Shown piece after piece: positions 10,846 through 22,560 of a DNA stretch of 64,000 nucleotides. Within the stretch, counting starts at the first letter, position 1. The number at the start of each line of letters is the position of its first letter. A program made the position numbers and the translations under genes. Source of the DNA: Salvator merianae. Taxonomy: Eukaryota; Chordata; Lepidosauria; Squamata; Teiidae. Location: contig QVOM02000029.1 in NCBI GenBank assembly GCA_003586115.2, forward strand, positions 28,924,225 through 28,988,224. The letters run 5' to 3'. The notes below the pieces were generated by a model. It had not been told where the DNA came from. It made no database searches and worked only from the letters and a program-made list of their open reading frames with translations.

Positions 10846-11351
10846 CATCTCCCCCGCCCCCGTGACATCCCCCGAGACAGCTGTGTAGCTCTCAGCAAAA
10901 GCAAGAGGTCTGCAACCCCAAACAGGCGCTGTTTATTTTTTGCTTTAAAGAGCAGACGGAAGTGGAGGAAGCCTTTACGTTCTTCCTCTAATGAAGGATG
11001 AAGAAAGAGAAAGGACCACAGCTTAGCGAAATAAAAAGGTGGTCGATTTCTTTTCTGCTGGCAGCAACGGGGATAATGGAGGAAACTACTGCGCTTCCTG
11101 CCCACCCACAAAGTCTGTCATTGGACGGCACAAAACGGGGGTCCCTCCAAAATAATTGCTTTCCCCGTGCCCACAGCACAAAGTAAAGCACGCTAGCGAT
11201 CTGGAACGGCTTGAGAGTTCATTAAATCCGAAGACAAAGTAATCCGCATTTAGCCAATTTAATCCATAAAAATTACGGAACGGCAAGTTCATGTCGGGAC
11301 AGCGGGAAGTGAAGACGGCCTTTAAACTGATTAAATGCCGTGTCGGAACGC

Positions 11352-11431
11352 AGCCTAAGTATCTTGTTTTACAATGGTATTGACCACACAGAGCCTAAGT
11401 ATCTTGTTTTACAATGGTATTGACCACACAG
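11352..11431. repeat. Perfect 2 x 40 bp tandem duplication
   Basis: The unit starts AGCCTAAGTATCTTGTTTTA and runs 40 bp; copy one is 11352-11391, copy two 11392-11431, with no mismatch. The unit includes the last four bases of the GC-rich element, so the duplication came after that insertion or is an assembly artefact. Confidence 0.9.
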
Positions 11432-11745
11432 AGCCGACACTGTCCGCACTGTGTGGCCATAGTACTTACCTTCAGCAAATGCTGGTAGCCTTGGTGGATC
11501 CTTACCATGGAAGCAGCTGGAAAGCATCCAGACACTGCCGTGACTGGCAGCACTGTGCAGCGTACATGTGCAGCCCCTGTGGCAAGTGCGAGAGCTAACT
11601 ATGAGCTCCCAGTAAAGCTGTGAAGCACTAATTTGTGCTCCACAACTAGTTGCAATCAGGAGTGGCATTATGCTGCTCCTAGTAACAAGGGCCTGTGCAG
11701 AGTACGGATCCACCCCCTGCCAGCACACTGCATCCACACTGGACA
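11432..11745. mobile_element. Family D/J-related MITE fragment
   Basis: It contains GCAATCAGGAGTGGCATTATG, TGCTCCACAACTAGTTGC-like and GTGCTCC-type phrases shared with family D bodies and a right part (TAGCCTGGTCTAGGAGGTCC) shared with family J. Edges could not be set. Confidence 0.35.
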
Positions 11746-12419
11746 TAGTGTAGCCTGGTCTAGGAGGTCCAAAATGGCCAGCTAGACTGGAGCAGTGGTG
11801 GACCGTTTAAGCAGGTCTACCGTTGTCCTCTCACAAGTAAGACCAACCAAGAGAGGTGGGAGAAGTATGTGCCGGTTTAGCAGGGGGAATGATTTTAGTG
11901 GTGCACAAAATTATGTCACCAAATTGAATCACCCAGTGCCCCTAATAGCTATTTGGAATACTTATTTTTATTATTAATTATTAGTTTTAATTGTTATACA
12001 GAAATTTCACAGCGGAAAGTACAATTTTAGCATCAGTACCCATCAAGTAAATCAGCAAAACACATCTAATATTCTCAGCATGATAAGATGGATTGAGGGG
12101 AAAAAACTCATCTTCAGCATAAAATCCCAACAACAATTAGCTGATGATCAGTGCAACAGATCAATTTACCAATGCACCATTTGGGATTTTGTTGCTGCCA
12201 AAGATGATGTCACAGAAACTGCATTGCCAACACTGCCATCCTAGCCTTGTTTTTCTACTTACGTATCTTTTTTATAGTCAATGAGTCAGGTGCTATTTTC
12301 TTCCCAAGAAGGATGCCACCATATGCACTGTTGGAGGTTTTCACAGCTTCAGCAACCTTTCAGCACACCTGGAGCTAGCTTACAGTAGAAAACAGCCAAT
12401 AGAAAAAGGTGAACTCTAA
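11746..12419. other. Unassigned sequence
   Basis: No gene or clear repeat. The first part may extend the neighbouring MITE fragment; the remainder is AT-rich and unique by eye. Confidence 0.3.
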
Positions 12420-12860
12420 GGTCCCGTTCAGATGGGAAAAATATAGCACCATTATGAATGTGCTGTGGTGGGATTGCCACACGTACCTGTAGCAACCCCA
12501 CCATAGTCCCACTATATCCCCCCTCTAAAAGGCAGGATAGCATATTGTGAGAAAACCTGACACTGATAGTGGGTTTTCCTAAAATAGCACTATTACTTGC
12601 CTTTTAGCTACAGCTGCCACCATGCATGTGCAAGGCCCAAGAAAGATGGTCGTACATGCATGGTTGTGGCAACACACACATCTGGGTATTTCATGCTGGC
12701 AAAATACCCAGCTCTGCACATCATGAAAATGCTCACGGACAGCATGAGCCCCCGCACTGTCAGTTCAGAAAACAATAGTTTTGGAGAGGTTTTTCTCTGG
12801 AATATCACTTGCTGCCGTGATAATCATCTGGAGCTGGCCCGAGTCAAATCTGTGACTAGC
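12420..12860. mobile_element. MITE family F, copy 1
   Basis: It shares with 36687-37178 and 26190-26885 the chain: ATATAGCACCATT-like start, CATGCATGTG-type phrase, CACATCTGGGTATTTCATG, a mirrored AAATACCC phrase, an AACAATAGTTTTGGAGAGG block and GGAATATCACTTGC. The TGGGTATTT/AAATACCC pairing is an internal inverted repeat. The left edge reads GGTCCCGTTCAGATGGG. No coding content. Confidence 0.55.
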
Positions 12861-13216
12861 TACCATCCTATTCCAAAGTCTGAAAATCTACAGTGGAAAG
12901 TTACCAGAGCCAGGATGTAAACTTTGCATCACACTCTCAGTGGCAGTACATACCAGAGGCCATACCAAAGGCTCTGAGAGCCTGAATCAGAATGCTGAGT
13001 TTAGAAAGAAGAAAAATAGAAATGCCCATGAGCAGTCATATGCAAGATATTTTAGATCAGTGAAGGCAGGCTCATTCCAGACATTTAAATCAAGTTCTAA
13101 ATAGATCATTGTCCTACAAATGAAGAAGAATGATACTGTAGTCTGAACATCCACGTATAGTGATATGAAACCATAAAATGGGCAAAATCAAGTCCTACAA
13201 TGTGGAACAATGTTAT
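12861..13216. other. Unique sequence, no gene seen
   Basis: No repeats or supported exons recognised. Confidence 0.35.
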
Positions 13217-13219
13217 ATT

Positions 13220-13398
13220 GGCCCTTTCTGCACTTGGACTTATTCCAGATTATATCTCAGAATAGGGACCTGCCATCTGCATGCTAGTGCTGACTATGGT
13301 AGGCCCTAGGCAAGACCTTTCATAGTTTGTAGTAGCATGTGGATATCAAGTCCCTATTCTGGGATATAATCCACAATAAAGCCAAGTGAGAAAGGGCC
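13220..13398. mobile_element. MITE family C, copy 1, ATT flanks
   Basis: A 179-bp foldback element. Ends are GGCCCTTTCTGCACTTGG and CCAAGTGAGAAAGGGCC; the subterminal text TTATTCCAGATTATATCTCA pairs with GGGATATAATCCACAATAA. ATT lies at 13217-13219 and 13399-13401. Complete sisters are at 25669, 31838, 50349 and 61450. Confidence 0.75.
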
Positions 13399-13420
13399 AT
13401 TGTCTTTTTCTATATGAGGG

Positions 13421-13456
13421 GCTGAGGAGGAGGAGGAAGAGGAGGAGGAGGAGGAA
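13421..13456. repeat. (GGA)n microsatellite
   Basis: Purine triplet array GAGGAGGAGG with one AAGA interruption, about a dozen units. Confidence 0.85.
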
Positions 13457-13639
13457 TTTTTCAAACACTATTCTGGAACTGGTAGGGGGTGTAACTCATT
13501 TATAAAGCAAGCAGGTCACATCTGATTCCTTGTATCTCCATGGAAGAAAGTAATGCAAACCACTTCAGAGATGAGTCCATGACTACACTAGGAGTCAATG
13601 CTGACTCAATAGCCCCAATCAACAATAGTATAGAACTAT

Positions 13640-14600
13640 AACAAACATCATGGCTTGTAGCTCAGTCCTAGAATCCTTGATAGGGGGAGAATCATTTCTA
13701 TACTGTGGCAAGATCTGCATGATTCAAAGGGCCACTCCAGAAAAAGGCCCAGATCATGGGTCCATTGCATAGAACACAATGACGTGCAGATGTCCACATG
13801 CCACTGATGTCCAGCCCACCCCAGAGGCAGAATCTGCTTCTGTGAAGATGATTTTGCAAAGAGGGGGGACCACTCTGCAAAAAGCAGCATGGGCCTGGTT
13901 TGCTTCTGTGGCCACCATGGGCATGTTTGCACTTAGTGAGAAGAATGTTCCAGGATGCTCACTGGAATGCAGCATTTGCACTTTCAAACAGCCCCAGCTG
14001 ATCCGAAATCTACCAAAGCCCACCTGATACTCACCTGAAGTCTACCAGCTGTGGTTCAACTAAATTGTAATCTCCAAGCTGACCTGTGCGATCAGGTGCA
14101 GATCAGGAAAGACGTGTCAGCACCACTTCTGAGTTTGAAACGGGGGTGGGGCAGGGCCAGCCGGGCTGCGCAAGTGCAGTCTGATGGTTCACAACCCGGT
14201 TCAGACCTTGGGATCTGGACCCTGGCTGCCGTTTTGGACACAAGTCTGGACATAGCTCCTCTGGGTTTGAACACAGCTACCTAACTAGTGCATTCCCATT
14301 CTCACTGCGCCCCTGCTGGTCAGCTCACAAACTGTTCCATTGCTGACAAATGTGAATACTCATCACAATACCTGATCCTGGCTGGCCCAAACCCTGCTAA
14401 TTAGAACATTTACTCTTGTAAGTGCAAAAGCATCCCATGTGATCTCTGGACAGACCTACCTTTCCAGACCCATGATATGAAGTCCCTAAATTGCTTCTGG
14501 GGTGATTTCCAGTGCTTTGCATCATGGGCCCAGTTGAAAACTTCAGCACTGAGGAACTTTCTTTCCTTGGCTCTGAAGTTTGCATAGGTGAAGATGTGCA
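13640..14600. mobile_element. Repeat interrupted by MITE B copy 3
   Basis: The sequences at 13640-13918 and 14436-14600 flank the complete B element and look like two halves of an older family K/J-type MITE (CCATTGCATAGAACACAATG, CCAGACCCATGATATGAAG). The assignment is by resemblance only. Confidence 0.3.
13919..14435 (+). mobile_element. MITE family B, copy 3 (reference copy)
   Basis: The clearest family B copy, about 517 bp. Left end GGGCATGTTTGCACTTAGTG; right end TAAGTGCAAAAGCATCCC. CATG is found at both edges. It is asymmetric rather than a foldback: the left half carries CCAGCTGATCCGAAATCTAC and the right half CCCTGCTGGTCAGCTCACAA and CTGCTAATTAGAACATT. Frames at 13754-14027 and 14051-14284 are chance openings. 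Confidence 0.7.
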
Positions 14601-14689
14601 GTCTAACAGGACAGGCCCCCACCCTATCAAATAACAGAAACAAACACTCCAGCTCTGAAGTGGTCCCTATCACTCATATTCCATACTTG

Positions 14690-14848
14690 TACAGATATTC
14701 TCTGTGGTATAGCTGCCAGTTGTTCTCACACCCTGCTAGTTGGTTTCTATATGTGACTGGTTAGCCACTGTGGAAACAGACTGATGGACTAGATGGGCAA
14801 TACTGTATGTCTGATCTGTTAGGAGGTTTTCTATGTTCTTATGAATGA
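14690..14848 (+). mobile_element. CR1-like 3' tail
   Basis: It contains TGATGGACTAGATGGGC, then GTCTGATCTGTTAGGAGG-like text and the terminal TATGTTCTTATG, the typical end of squamate CR1 3' UTRs. The upstream part is diverged. Confidence 0.6.
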
Positions 14849-14974
14849 ATGAAAGACCATGTGCCTTTAGAAAGCACTCTCACAATATCACAAATATGCC
14901 TATATCTCTCTTCAAGGGTAATCCCTATTTAAGTGGAGAAATATAGAGTGCCACTTAATGTGATAGATCTCTGC

Positions 14975-15460
14975 CCTTTCTGTACTCACCTTTAGAGCAG
15001 TCCATGGAGGGGTTCAGGGCCCTGCCTTTCAGATGCTAGGGCAGGGCAGGGCAGGCCTCTTCTCCTCCTAGTACACTTGTTTGCATCAGACTAAGCTATG
15101 GACTGGGATAGGGTGCCAAAACGGTACCATATCCCAGTTGTGAGGTAGACGTCAACAATGAGGTCACCAGCAGTACAGATTCTGAAGCTCCTCCATAAGC
15201 TGGAATACAAAGTAGGGTCAGAAGTCTGCATGCCTCCAGAAACTGTGAAGGCTGTGAACTTTCATTCCTGACCTTCAGAGTCTGGGCAGTAGCTTTGAGG
15301 ACTGAGCCCAGTCTTGGAAGATGGTAGCCAAGACTGGGTTGGCACATGCCACCTGATGAACAGAGGGCCTTAGCCTGTATTGGGGTTAGTCTGGACCACT
15401 GTGGGCTGGCTTACTTAGCATGAGATAGCATGGCACAGGATAGGCTGCGCTGTGTAGAAA
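14975..15460. mobile_element. MITE family J, copy 2
   Basis: Left end TGCCCTTTCTGTACTCACC; right end GTGTAGAAACGGCC. The body shares with 34940-35485 the phrases GGTGCCAAAACGGTACC, GATTCTGAAGCTCC-like text, GGCAGTAGCTTTGAGGACTG and TGGCACATGCCACCTGATG. The two copies are collinear over most of their length. Confidence 0.55.
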
Positions 15461-15465
15461 CGGCC

Positions 15466-15836
15466 TCTGAGTCAGAAGAAGGGAACCATCTTCAACATGA
15501 AGGAAACATTCTCTCATCTGTAATATCCCAGGGGACACATGCAAGTGGTGCATGTGACTGAAATAAAGATGGGTGAAGCTGTAAGTTCTACATTTGAAGC
15601 CTATGCTACAAACTGTAGAGCCACATATTCCTACACAGATGCAAAAAGTATTCCATTCATCAAAGCAAGAAGTACTATCATAAGTTCAAGGATCTATTGC
15701 AGTATGCAACATCAACCAAAGAAAGCATGAAACAGAGTTGATGAGTCATGTGGCATGAAACAAAGAAAGCATACTTGAGTGATCTGGAAGACTACAATCA
15801 GCCATCAGCAACGTTCTAAGGCACAGCCTAGAAGTA
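15466..15836. other. Unassigned sequence
   Basis: No gene or repeat recognised; one AT-rich small frame at 15539-15730 without support. Confidence 0.3.
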
Positions 15837-15837
15837 T

Positions 15838-16371
15838 AGCCCTTTCTGTGTGGCATCTCAATCTCAGTCAGGGACTTCTGTGGTTATCTTCTGGGCCTCA
15901 TCAATCTGCATGTTAATGTGGATCTGTGAGGCCCCTCCTCCCTCAGGTATGCTCTGTCTGCATTAGATGGAGTGCAATCCCAATCAGGGAGGCCTTGATT
16001 GTGATAACCATGTTCAGGTTTAAAAATGGCTACTGGCAGACCTGCAGGCTCTGATTCCAAATGAGGAGATATGCAGTACAGATGGCACACCTTCACATTT
16101 GGGACTACCAGGGAATGTATTTTGTGGGTGCACTTTTGTTCCCAGCCCTTGGAAGCTTTGGGCCATGGTATGCAAGCTTCAGGCCACAGCACAGGTGGCC
16201 AAAATGTACCACCAAAATGCATCCCTTGGTGGTTCTGAGGCTAGGAACTTTTGTCAGAGGCTTTGGGCCACAGTGCTGACCCAGGCCATACCTTTCTGTG
16301 GTTGGAATCAGTGGCCTGGCTGTTCCAGCCCCAATGATTCTGATAATGGACCTTTCAGTGAAGAAAGGCCC
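15838..16371. mobile_element. MITE of the E/J group
   Basis: Left end GCCCTTTCTGTGTGGCATC, right end TTCAGTGAAGAAAGGCCC. The internal phrases CTGCATTAGATGGAGTGCAATCC and CCAGGCCATACC resemble family E copies at 30890 and 29051. Boundaries are good to a few bases; family placement is tentative. Confidence 0.5.
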
Positions 16372-17955
16372 ATAGTTTAATTAGAACTTGTGACACTCCG
16401 AATGCCCTGACAAAAGGCAAAAAAACAGGAGCCCAAACAAGATCTTGAATTCAACTAGTTAGGATTCTGTCCCATTTATTTAATTCTTTCTAAGTGCAAA
16501 CTACCATAGGTGCCTTGGTAAAAAAGATGGTATATAATAGCAATAAACTGAGGAAAGGAAATACATTTTACCCGCCATTTCTACGTTATTCTTCAACATT
16601 TCTGGAAATAAGGCTGTGTCTACTTTCCCATGGGGGGGGGGCATGGTACAATGCCCACTCCCACTGCATCTCCATTTGCGATGGTGCAGGCACCTTGGGG
16701 AGATGGCAGTGCTCCATCTGGCTGTGGTTGCCATTAAAGGTGCCATACTTTCCGGGTATAAGTTTGCACCCTGAGCAAAAGTGCTGCCAGGCCCTGCTGG
16801 GAATGACACCTCTGTACTCATAAAAGGGGACATGGAGGCATCTTTTTCTGTGGCAGATCATGGCATCTCCTCCCCCAAGCAGTTGCCCCTTATAGCAGCT
16901 CTCCCAGCCTTGCCAAACTAAGTGGAGACCTGGCCCATATAAGCACTTATAAGGAAACGGAAAGAATAACAAATGCTGCTCTGCTCTGCTCTGGTTTTGT
17001 CTTGTCTCTGGCCACATTCCAAAACAAAATATTTAGGGATATCTTTAAACTCTATTGATTCTTGTAACGGATTTTGTAAAACTGACCCCTTGGGAGCTGG
17101 GTTGTTCTGTGCAGGTGCAGGCATATGTATTATTTTGCTTGTGCTGTAGAAATTACAGCTTTGAAGAAATGCCTCTGTTGCTCTTTTCTCAGGAAATGTC
17201 TCTGTGCATTATATGTTGTGCGAAAAAGATAGCTAACCAGCTGCTATAATGCACACAAATGAATTCCATAATTTTCCATCAACTCAGTGATTAGGATTGT
17301 TTATAGGGATTATTGGCTCCCATGTTACACAGGAGAAAATCCATTTGGAAGCAAACAAAATTATTTTGATGTGTTTATCACATATTTATGGAATTAAACT
17401 TGTGACAGCGAATTTCCATGCCTCGTTTTCAAAGATTTTCTGCAGTTAGTTTCATACATATAGCTACATGGATAAATGCATTTGAGAATGGCTTGCCTGT
17501 CACTGCTAACTCACTTTTTAATGCTGCCAACAGGTAGATTTCTTTACCTGGATACTTTAGCTGATTAGTTTTATGCACATCTTCCCTAAATGTTTAGTGA
17601 TTTCCCAGTTCCTGAATGGTCCCTCAGCTTTCACCTTTCTCTTTTTGTGTCTCTCCAACTCACTTTTCCAATGTTACTTTCAAACAAGCCACCTGCCAAC
17701 TTGCAGGCCACAACTAATTCTCATTGATGACTTGCTCTCACACAATTCTCTTCAAACCGCCACTTTCCTGCTTTGCCTTCCACTTAACAGAACCATGCTT
17801 TCTCTATCTGACCTTCTCTTTGTATCATTCTGCTCTGCCTTCCACTGTGTCTGCATTTGCCACCAACTGTCCCAGTCTTAAGCACAGTTCGTACAACACC
17901 TTTATGACACTGTGAATGTGCTATACTGAGGTAGTGTTTGCATGACCCTGTCTCC
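16372..17955. other. Mostly unique sequence, no gene seen
   Basis: A poly-G run (16632-16641) and a GCTCT repeat near 16979-16993 occur. Several overlapping small frames on both strands (16494-17017) lack domains. 17280-17560 is AT-rich and unique by eye. Confidence 0.35.
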
Positions 17956-17959
17956 TCAT

Positions 17960-18375
17960 AGCAAATTCAGTGCTCAGGAAGAGTACAATGTTCTTATAGG
18001 CAGGAAAGCTGGGACTGACAAGAAGTATTTTTTCACCCAGTGGGTCATTGGTCTATGGAATTTACTACCTAAGGGGGTAGTGATTGTCAGTAGCCTGGAT
18101 AGCTTTAAGAAGGGGTTGGCCAGATTCATGGAGGACAGAGGTATCAATGGCTAGTAGAGTGGATGCCTAGCTACTGCTTCTGGGTTGGAGAGACAGGCAG
18201 AACGCCTCTACAGGCCATTTGCAGAGAGCCTAGAGCAAGTGAGGGTTCACCCTCATCTTCTGCTTGAGAATGTCCCAAAGCAAATTCTGCACCACTGTGT
18301 GAGACAGTATGCTGGACTAAATGGGCTGTTGTCTGATCCGACAGGACTTCTCTTAGGTTCTTGTGTTCACACTTT
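17960..18375 (+). mobile_element. CR1 LINE 3' end
   Basis: The frame at 17942-18154 ends in the CR1 ORF2 C-terminus: KYFFTQWVIGLWNLLP, then SLDSFKKGLARFMEDRGING and stop, matching the minus-strand copy at 54363. Past the stop comes the CR1 3' UTR with CTTCTGCTTGAGAATG and GTGTGAGACAGTATGCTGG, ending CTTCTCTTAGGTTCTTGTG. It is strongly 5'-truncated. Confidence 0.85.
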
Positions 18376-19720
18376 TCTCCATGCCATGTTAATATAAGCA
18401 GTGCTATAGCACTTGAATGGCAGTGTGGGAGAAAGAGCTCTCAGAGGTTGCACCCCACTACCAAGATGACCTCCAGGGATTCCTTAGTAGTGATCTTGAT
18501 GACAGTGGGAAGCTGCCTTGGCTGTCAAGATCACCTCCAGGGATCCCCTTGTGTGATTCTAATGGTAGAGGTAGGCAGCTCTTTTGGCATCAAGACGGAC
18601 GCTAGGGAATCCTGGTACTGATCGTAACAGCCAGGGCAGTGGGCAGCATTTGATCAGCATGCAGCTGTATTAGGAATAGTGCTAGAAACATAGTGCTAGT
18701 CTCAATTTGCTGGGAGAGAGACTCTATGCTTATAGTGTTCATCCTCTTGCCTCAACCTCAAATTGACTATTACTCTGACCCCACCTCCCTTTTGCACAGA
18801 TGCTTTGGAGTTCTCAGTCCAGTCAATCTTTATCTCCTTCACAGGACTCTGATCAGAACTTCCTTCTCCTTTTTTAAACTCAGGTTTCCATCATTTCCTA
18901 TATGGTTTTACTCAGGCCTGACTAAATTTACTTGTAAGGAAATTTTGCTCAGGAAACCACTCAACATACAAAATAGACACTACCAGGGAAAGAAAGCAAC
19001 CATAAAACCAAAAACCTATATAATACCTATGATACATATAATGTATACAGTTTAGATGAATTGGTGGATTAAACTCTGTTCCTTCAGAAGATCTTATGAT
19101 GCATGTGCAGGTGGGAATCAGACCTCAATCTAGATAGGACAACTGAACCACAGAAGAAAACAAAGGAGGGTGGGTAGAGGGTAACTTCAATATCAAAAAA
19201 TTATATAATGGGGGGAAAGCGGAAAACCTGTGTCTCTGGATATTGTTGACTTTTGCCTCCCAACCAGTTCTAAGGTCAACCACTATGCCATGCCGCTCTG
19301 CTCCCAGCCTCCCAAGAAGTGGCCAAGTGGGCATGCACCTTGCCTCGCTCAGCCACCCTATGCCAGGCCTTGACTCATGTCTTCCTACCTGCCTCTAAGT
19401 CAACTGCTGTGGAATGCAGTGCTGTCCCCAACTGGCATCTGAGCCAGGCAAGCTTGAGAAGCAGCTGGGCGAGTGCATAGCTTGCTCAGCTTGCCTCCCC
19501 AGGATGTGTCCCATCCTGCTCGTAACACCCCAAGGGGATCAGACATTGCCTCCTTGCTCTGCACCTGATCTGCTACGGTTGGCGTTGACTTATACTGTGA
19601 TTTCCTTCACTCTCTCTTGCCTTGCAGCTTCCCCATCTTATGGCGTCCTGTTGTTGTTGTTGTTGTTGTTTTCCCCTACACTGTCTCATTTTCATTCTCT
19701 AGTCTAGTGTTCTATGTCTC
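18376..19720. other. Unassigned sequence with a (TTG)n run
   Basis: The phrase ATGACCTCCAGGGAT/ATCACCTCCAGGGAT occurs twice near 18466-18544. A (TTG)6-7 run sits at 19650-19670. No supported exon. Confidence 0.35.
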
Positions 19721-19724
19721 TCTT

Positions 19725-19780
19725 GTCTGATAGATGGACTGGGGCCTGATCCAGAAAGGCTCCTCTTATGTTCTTATGTC
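19725..19780 (+). mobile_element. CR1 3' tail fragment
   Basis: ATGGACTGGGGCCTGATCC followed by GGCTCCTCTTATGTTCTTATG: the last 50 bases of a CR1 3' UTR. Confidence 0.65.
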
Positions 19781-21430
19781 CTATATGACCATTATTATAG
19801 CCCTAGGTCAATGTGCTTAACAGAGGTGGCAGCCAGAAAGTCTCCCCTACTTCCTCCTCACCTAGCACACTTTCTCTTTGTCAGGATGAGTGAAATCTTA
19901 GCCAAACAGGAACATTCTCAAGAATCTGGCCAGCCACCATATTTGGCCTGTGGAAGGCGCTTGGTCTGAGGAGCCACAGATTATTCAGAAATGGTCCATT
20001 ATGACTTCTGGCAATGCTTTGAAACAGACGAGCCAGTGAAACCAGAGGAGCTAGAGCAACCCAAAAAACTTGGAAAGGGTTCTTGTGAGCTCTTTCAGTA
20101 CAAACGTGACTCTTTCAATAATAGATGACAAAGAATAGTGCTGAAAGAATCTATTCCATATATCTACATCAGCAGGTCACAAGAGCTTGGGTCTGTTATC
20201 GAGAGGAAACTTTAGTCATTAGGAGATAATAGACATGCCAATAGGTAAATGGCTGATAGGGAGGTGGAATCCTGGAAACAGGAGGGCAGTGAAGATCTTT
20301 GATCATGTAGATGACATCTTAAAGATCAGCTCCTCTAACCCTTTCCATTTGCTGAAAGCCTTAATGGCTTTACCAGTGCCAAATTTTACTTGAGATATTA
20401 GTTAGAGAAGCCATTCTGCTTAGATTTAGAAAAACAAAGTGGTTTCTAAGCTTAGAGACAATAAGACACCCCATCTGCCTCTAAAAGCAATCTAATTCAC
20501 TTGGCTACAATGTGTTACTTATCCTACAATCCAGAGATGCACATCTGTTTTGGCAAGATATTTTTTTTTAGCAATAAAGGGACTTTTGCAATTTGAAATT
20601 TTACCGGTTTATAAGCCAAAATATGAAAATCAATTCCAGCTTAATAGTAAAGCAAAGGATTTATAGATGTCCATCCACTGTTTGATGTTACAGCACTAAT
20701 TGCATGTTAGGAGTGCCAAAAAATTCCTGTAGAAACAAGAACAGTTTACATGAGTTTACACAATACTCATAAAATAAATTAACCACGAGATGTAAAACTT
20801 AGGGAGCTTGGCATCAGGCTAAACCAAGGCAGAATGCATGAGATAAATATGAGAAAAGGTTGGTGCAATGATTTTAATGGTTATTTGATGCTATTTCATG
20901 AAACTTGGGAGGAAAAGCACGGTTCGCCAAATGAGTAAAAATACACATAAATATGTCATCATTTTTAAAAAATTATACTCTTTGGAATTACATGTTTAAT
21001 CTAATGTGTAATTATGTGTTTAATTATATGCATTGGAAAGTTGCCAGATCGTGTATTTTGCTGTGCCTTTTAATCTTTGGTGATGGTATTATTCCCCACT
21101 TTTTCATCTATTTAGTCTTATATTAGGCCTTTCAACATTTCTTAGTTAACATATCTAGAATACATTCTTTCATCCCTTGAGACACCACTAAGATCTTGTT
21201 TTATTCTTTTATTATACCATTACATTGTTATTATCTTGTAGGTAGTCTTTTTGCCTTTGATCTGAAGCCTCTGCTACCTGTACTTTAAACATTTTCTTGT
21301 TTTAAAAAATCTATTTGTTCTCTTGCTCTAATCACTTCTATTTCAGCCTTTTGCCCTGCCCTATATGCTGTCTAATCTTCTACCAGTGATTTCATCAAAT
21401 TCTGATCATAGTCTATGCAGCAACATAAAA
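19781..21430. other. AT-rich unique stretch, no gene seen
   Basis: The longest repeat-poor stretch of the window. No MITE termini, LINE or SINE text and no frame worth calling were seen from about 19800 to 21340. Confidence 0.4.
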
Positions 21431-21613
21431 GGATGGGATGGAGCAAGAAAGTGGGGTTTTACCCACCCACAGTCAAATTGGCTGTCTGCATGCTTGCATA
21501 GGCAGATTGGATTTCCATCTGGTCCACATAATGACCAAAGTCACCATTTCACATTCCAGGCAAGAGTTGCTGCAGAGGTTGCTATCCGCTTACTGGGAAA
21601 ACTGGAGAAATCT

Positions 21614-22145
21614 GGGCCGTTTTCACATTTACAACAGTATAATGTTCTAATTAGCAGGATTTGGGCCCGGCAGGATCAGGTACGGTGATGAGTATTTGCA
21701 CTTGTCAGCAATGGAACAATTTGTGAGCTGACCAGCAGGGGCAGCAGCGCAAATGGGAATGCACTAGGTATCTTTGTTCAAAACCAGAGGAGCTGTGTTT
21801 AAACGCAGAAGAGCTGTGTTTGGACTTGTGTCCAGAACAGTTGCCAAGATCTGGATCCCAAAGTCCGAACCTGGATCCAAAGTATCTGACGGCACCTGCG
21901 CAGCCATGCAGTCCCCACCCCACCACCATTTCACACCAGGAAGTGGTGCAAACCTGCCTTTCCTGATCTGCACCTGATCACACAAGTCAGTTCCCAGACT
22001 ACAATTTTCTTGACCAGCATTATTTGACTTCAGGTGAGCATCAGGTGATGAAAGATTGAAAGTCAGCTGGTGCTGTTTGCAGGTGCAAACATTCTGTACT
22101 AGCAAGTGTCCTGAAACATTCCTTTCACTAAGTGCAAACAGCCCC
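21614..22145 (-). mobile_element. MITE family B, copy 4
   Basis: A reversed B copy: GGGCCGTTTTCACATTTAC at the left, GTTCTAATTAGCAGGATTTG, CAGCAATGGAACAATTTGTG and at the far right CTAAGTGCAAACAGCCCC. The 175-codon minus frame at 21764-22291 runs along it and is a by-product of its composition. The flanks (21430-21613 and 22146-22290) may be an older MITE it landed in. Confidence 0.65.
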
Positions 22146-22444
22146 CTGCTTCCTCTGAACAGGCTGCAGCTGACCCTTTGCAGCAGCATAACAAGACATG
22201 CCGTGTTCATCCTGTGAGTGGCTAGCACTGATAGCATAATCACTCTGTTGCAAGAGGCACATGTAAATAGCCCCTTCATCTGAACTTTCATAACTTGGCA
22301 ACTCCAGGCTTTGTGTGTTTCTGTGTGTGCAAACCCTTTTATTTCAAGTTGTCTTTTCCTAATGTTTTCAATATCTTGGTATTTTTATTTGTTGCTGTTC
22401 CAGAGCTCAGATTTAATCTAGTTTGCTTTAAATTTCTGCTCTGA

Positions 22445-22560
22445 TATATTTTAATGTTGACTGTAGCTTATGCTAAGCATCTCCTCTGCATGCAGAAGTT
22501 TTGGGATTCAGTCCCTGATGTCCTCCCAAATGGTATTGCGAAAGCACTTTCTGGGTATGC
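22445..22560 (+). mobile_element. Degenerate tRNA-derived SINE head
   Basis: GTAGCTTATGCTAAGCATCT is an A-box-like phrase; TCTGCATGCAGAAG and GGGATTCAGTCCCTG follow at the spacing of a tRNA-type B box. The sequence matches the head of common squamate tRNA SINEs and is old and truncated. It is not a functional tRNA gene. Confidence 0.5.

Larger units (their letters stand above)
10155..11355. mobile_element. GC/CpG-rich 1.2 kb DNA element, TAA flanks
   Basis: Left end GGCCGCGGTCGGACATCG, right end GCCGTGTCGGAACGCAGCC; about 14 of 19 end bases pair as a TIR. TAA lies at 10152-10154 and 11356-11358. CpG density is visibly higher than in any other part of the window, suggesting recent arrival or protection from CpG decay. 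It contains a promoter-like cluster (10351-10398) and a long hairpin (10607-10845). Frames of up to 102 codons overlap on both strands but none shows a transposase motif, so it looks non-autonomous. It could also be a cut-down Harbinger or hAT derivative; the 3-bp flank favours the former. Confidence 0.6.

Noticed and set aside
10693..11292. Overlapping frames on both strands in the CpG-rich element, considered as a transposase
   Set aside because: No DDE or zinc-finger pattern was seen; high GC alone explains the lack of stops.
21764..22291. 175-codon minus frame
   Set aside because: It lies along MITE family B copy 4, and other B copies do not keep the frame.
22445..22560. Possible tRNA gene
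   Set aside because: A and B boxes are SINE-like and degenerate, and no cloverleaf is credible.
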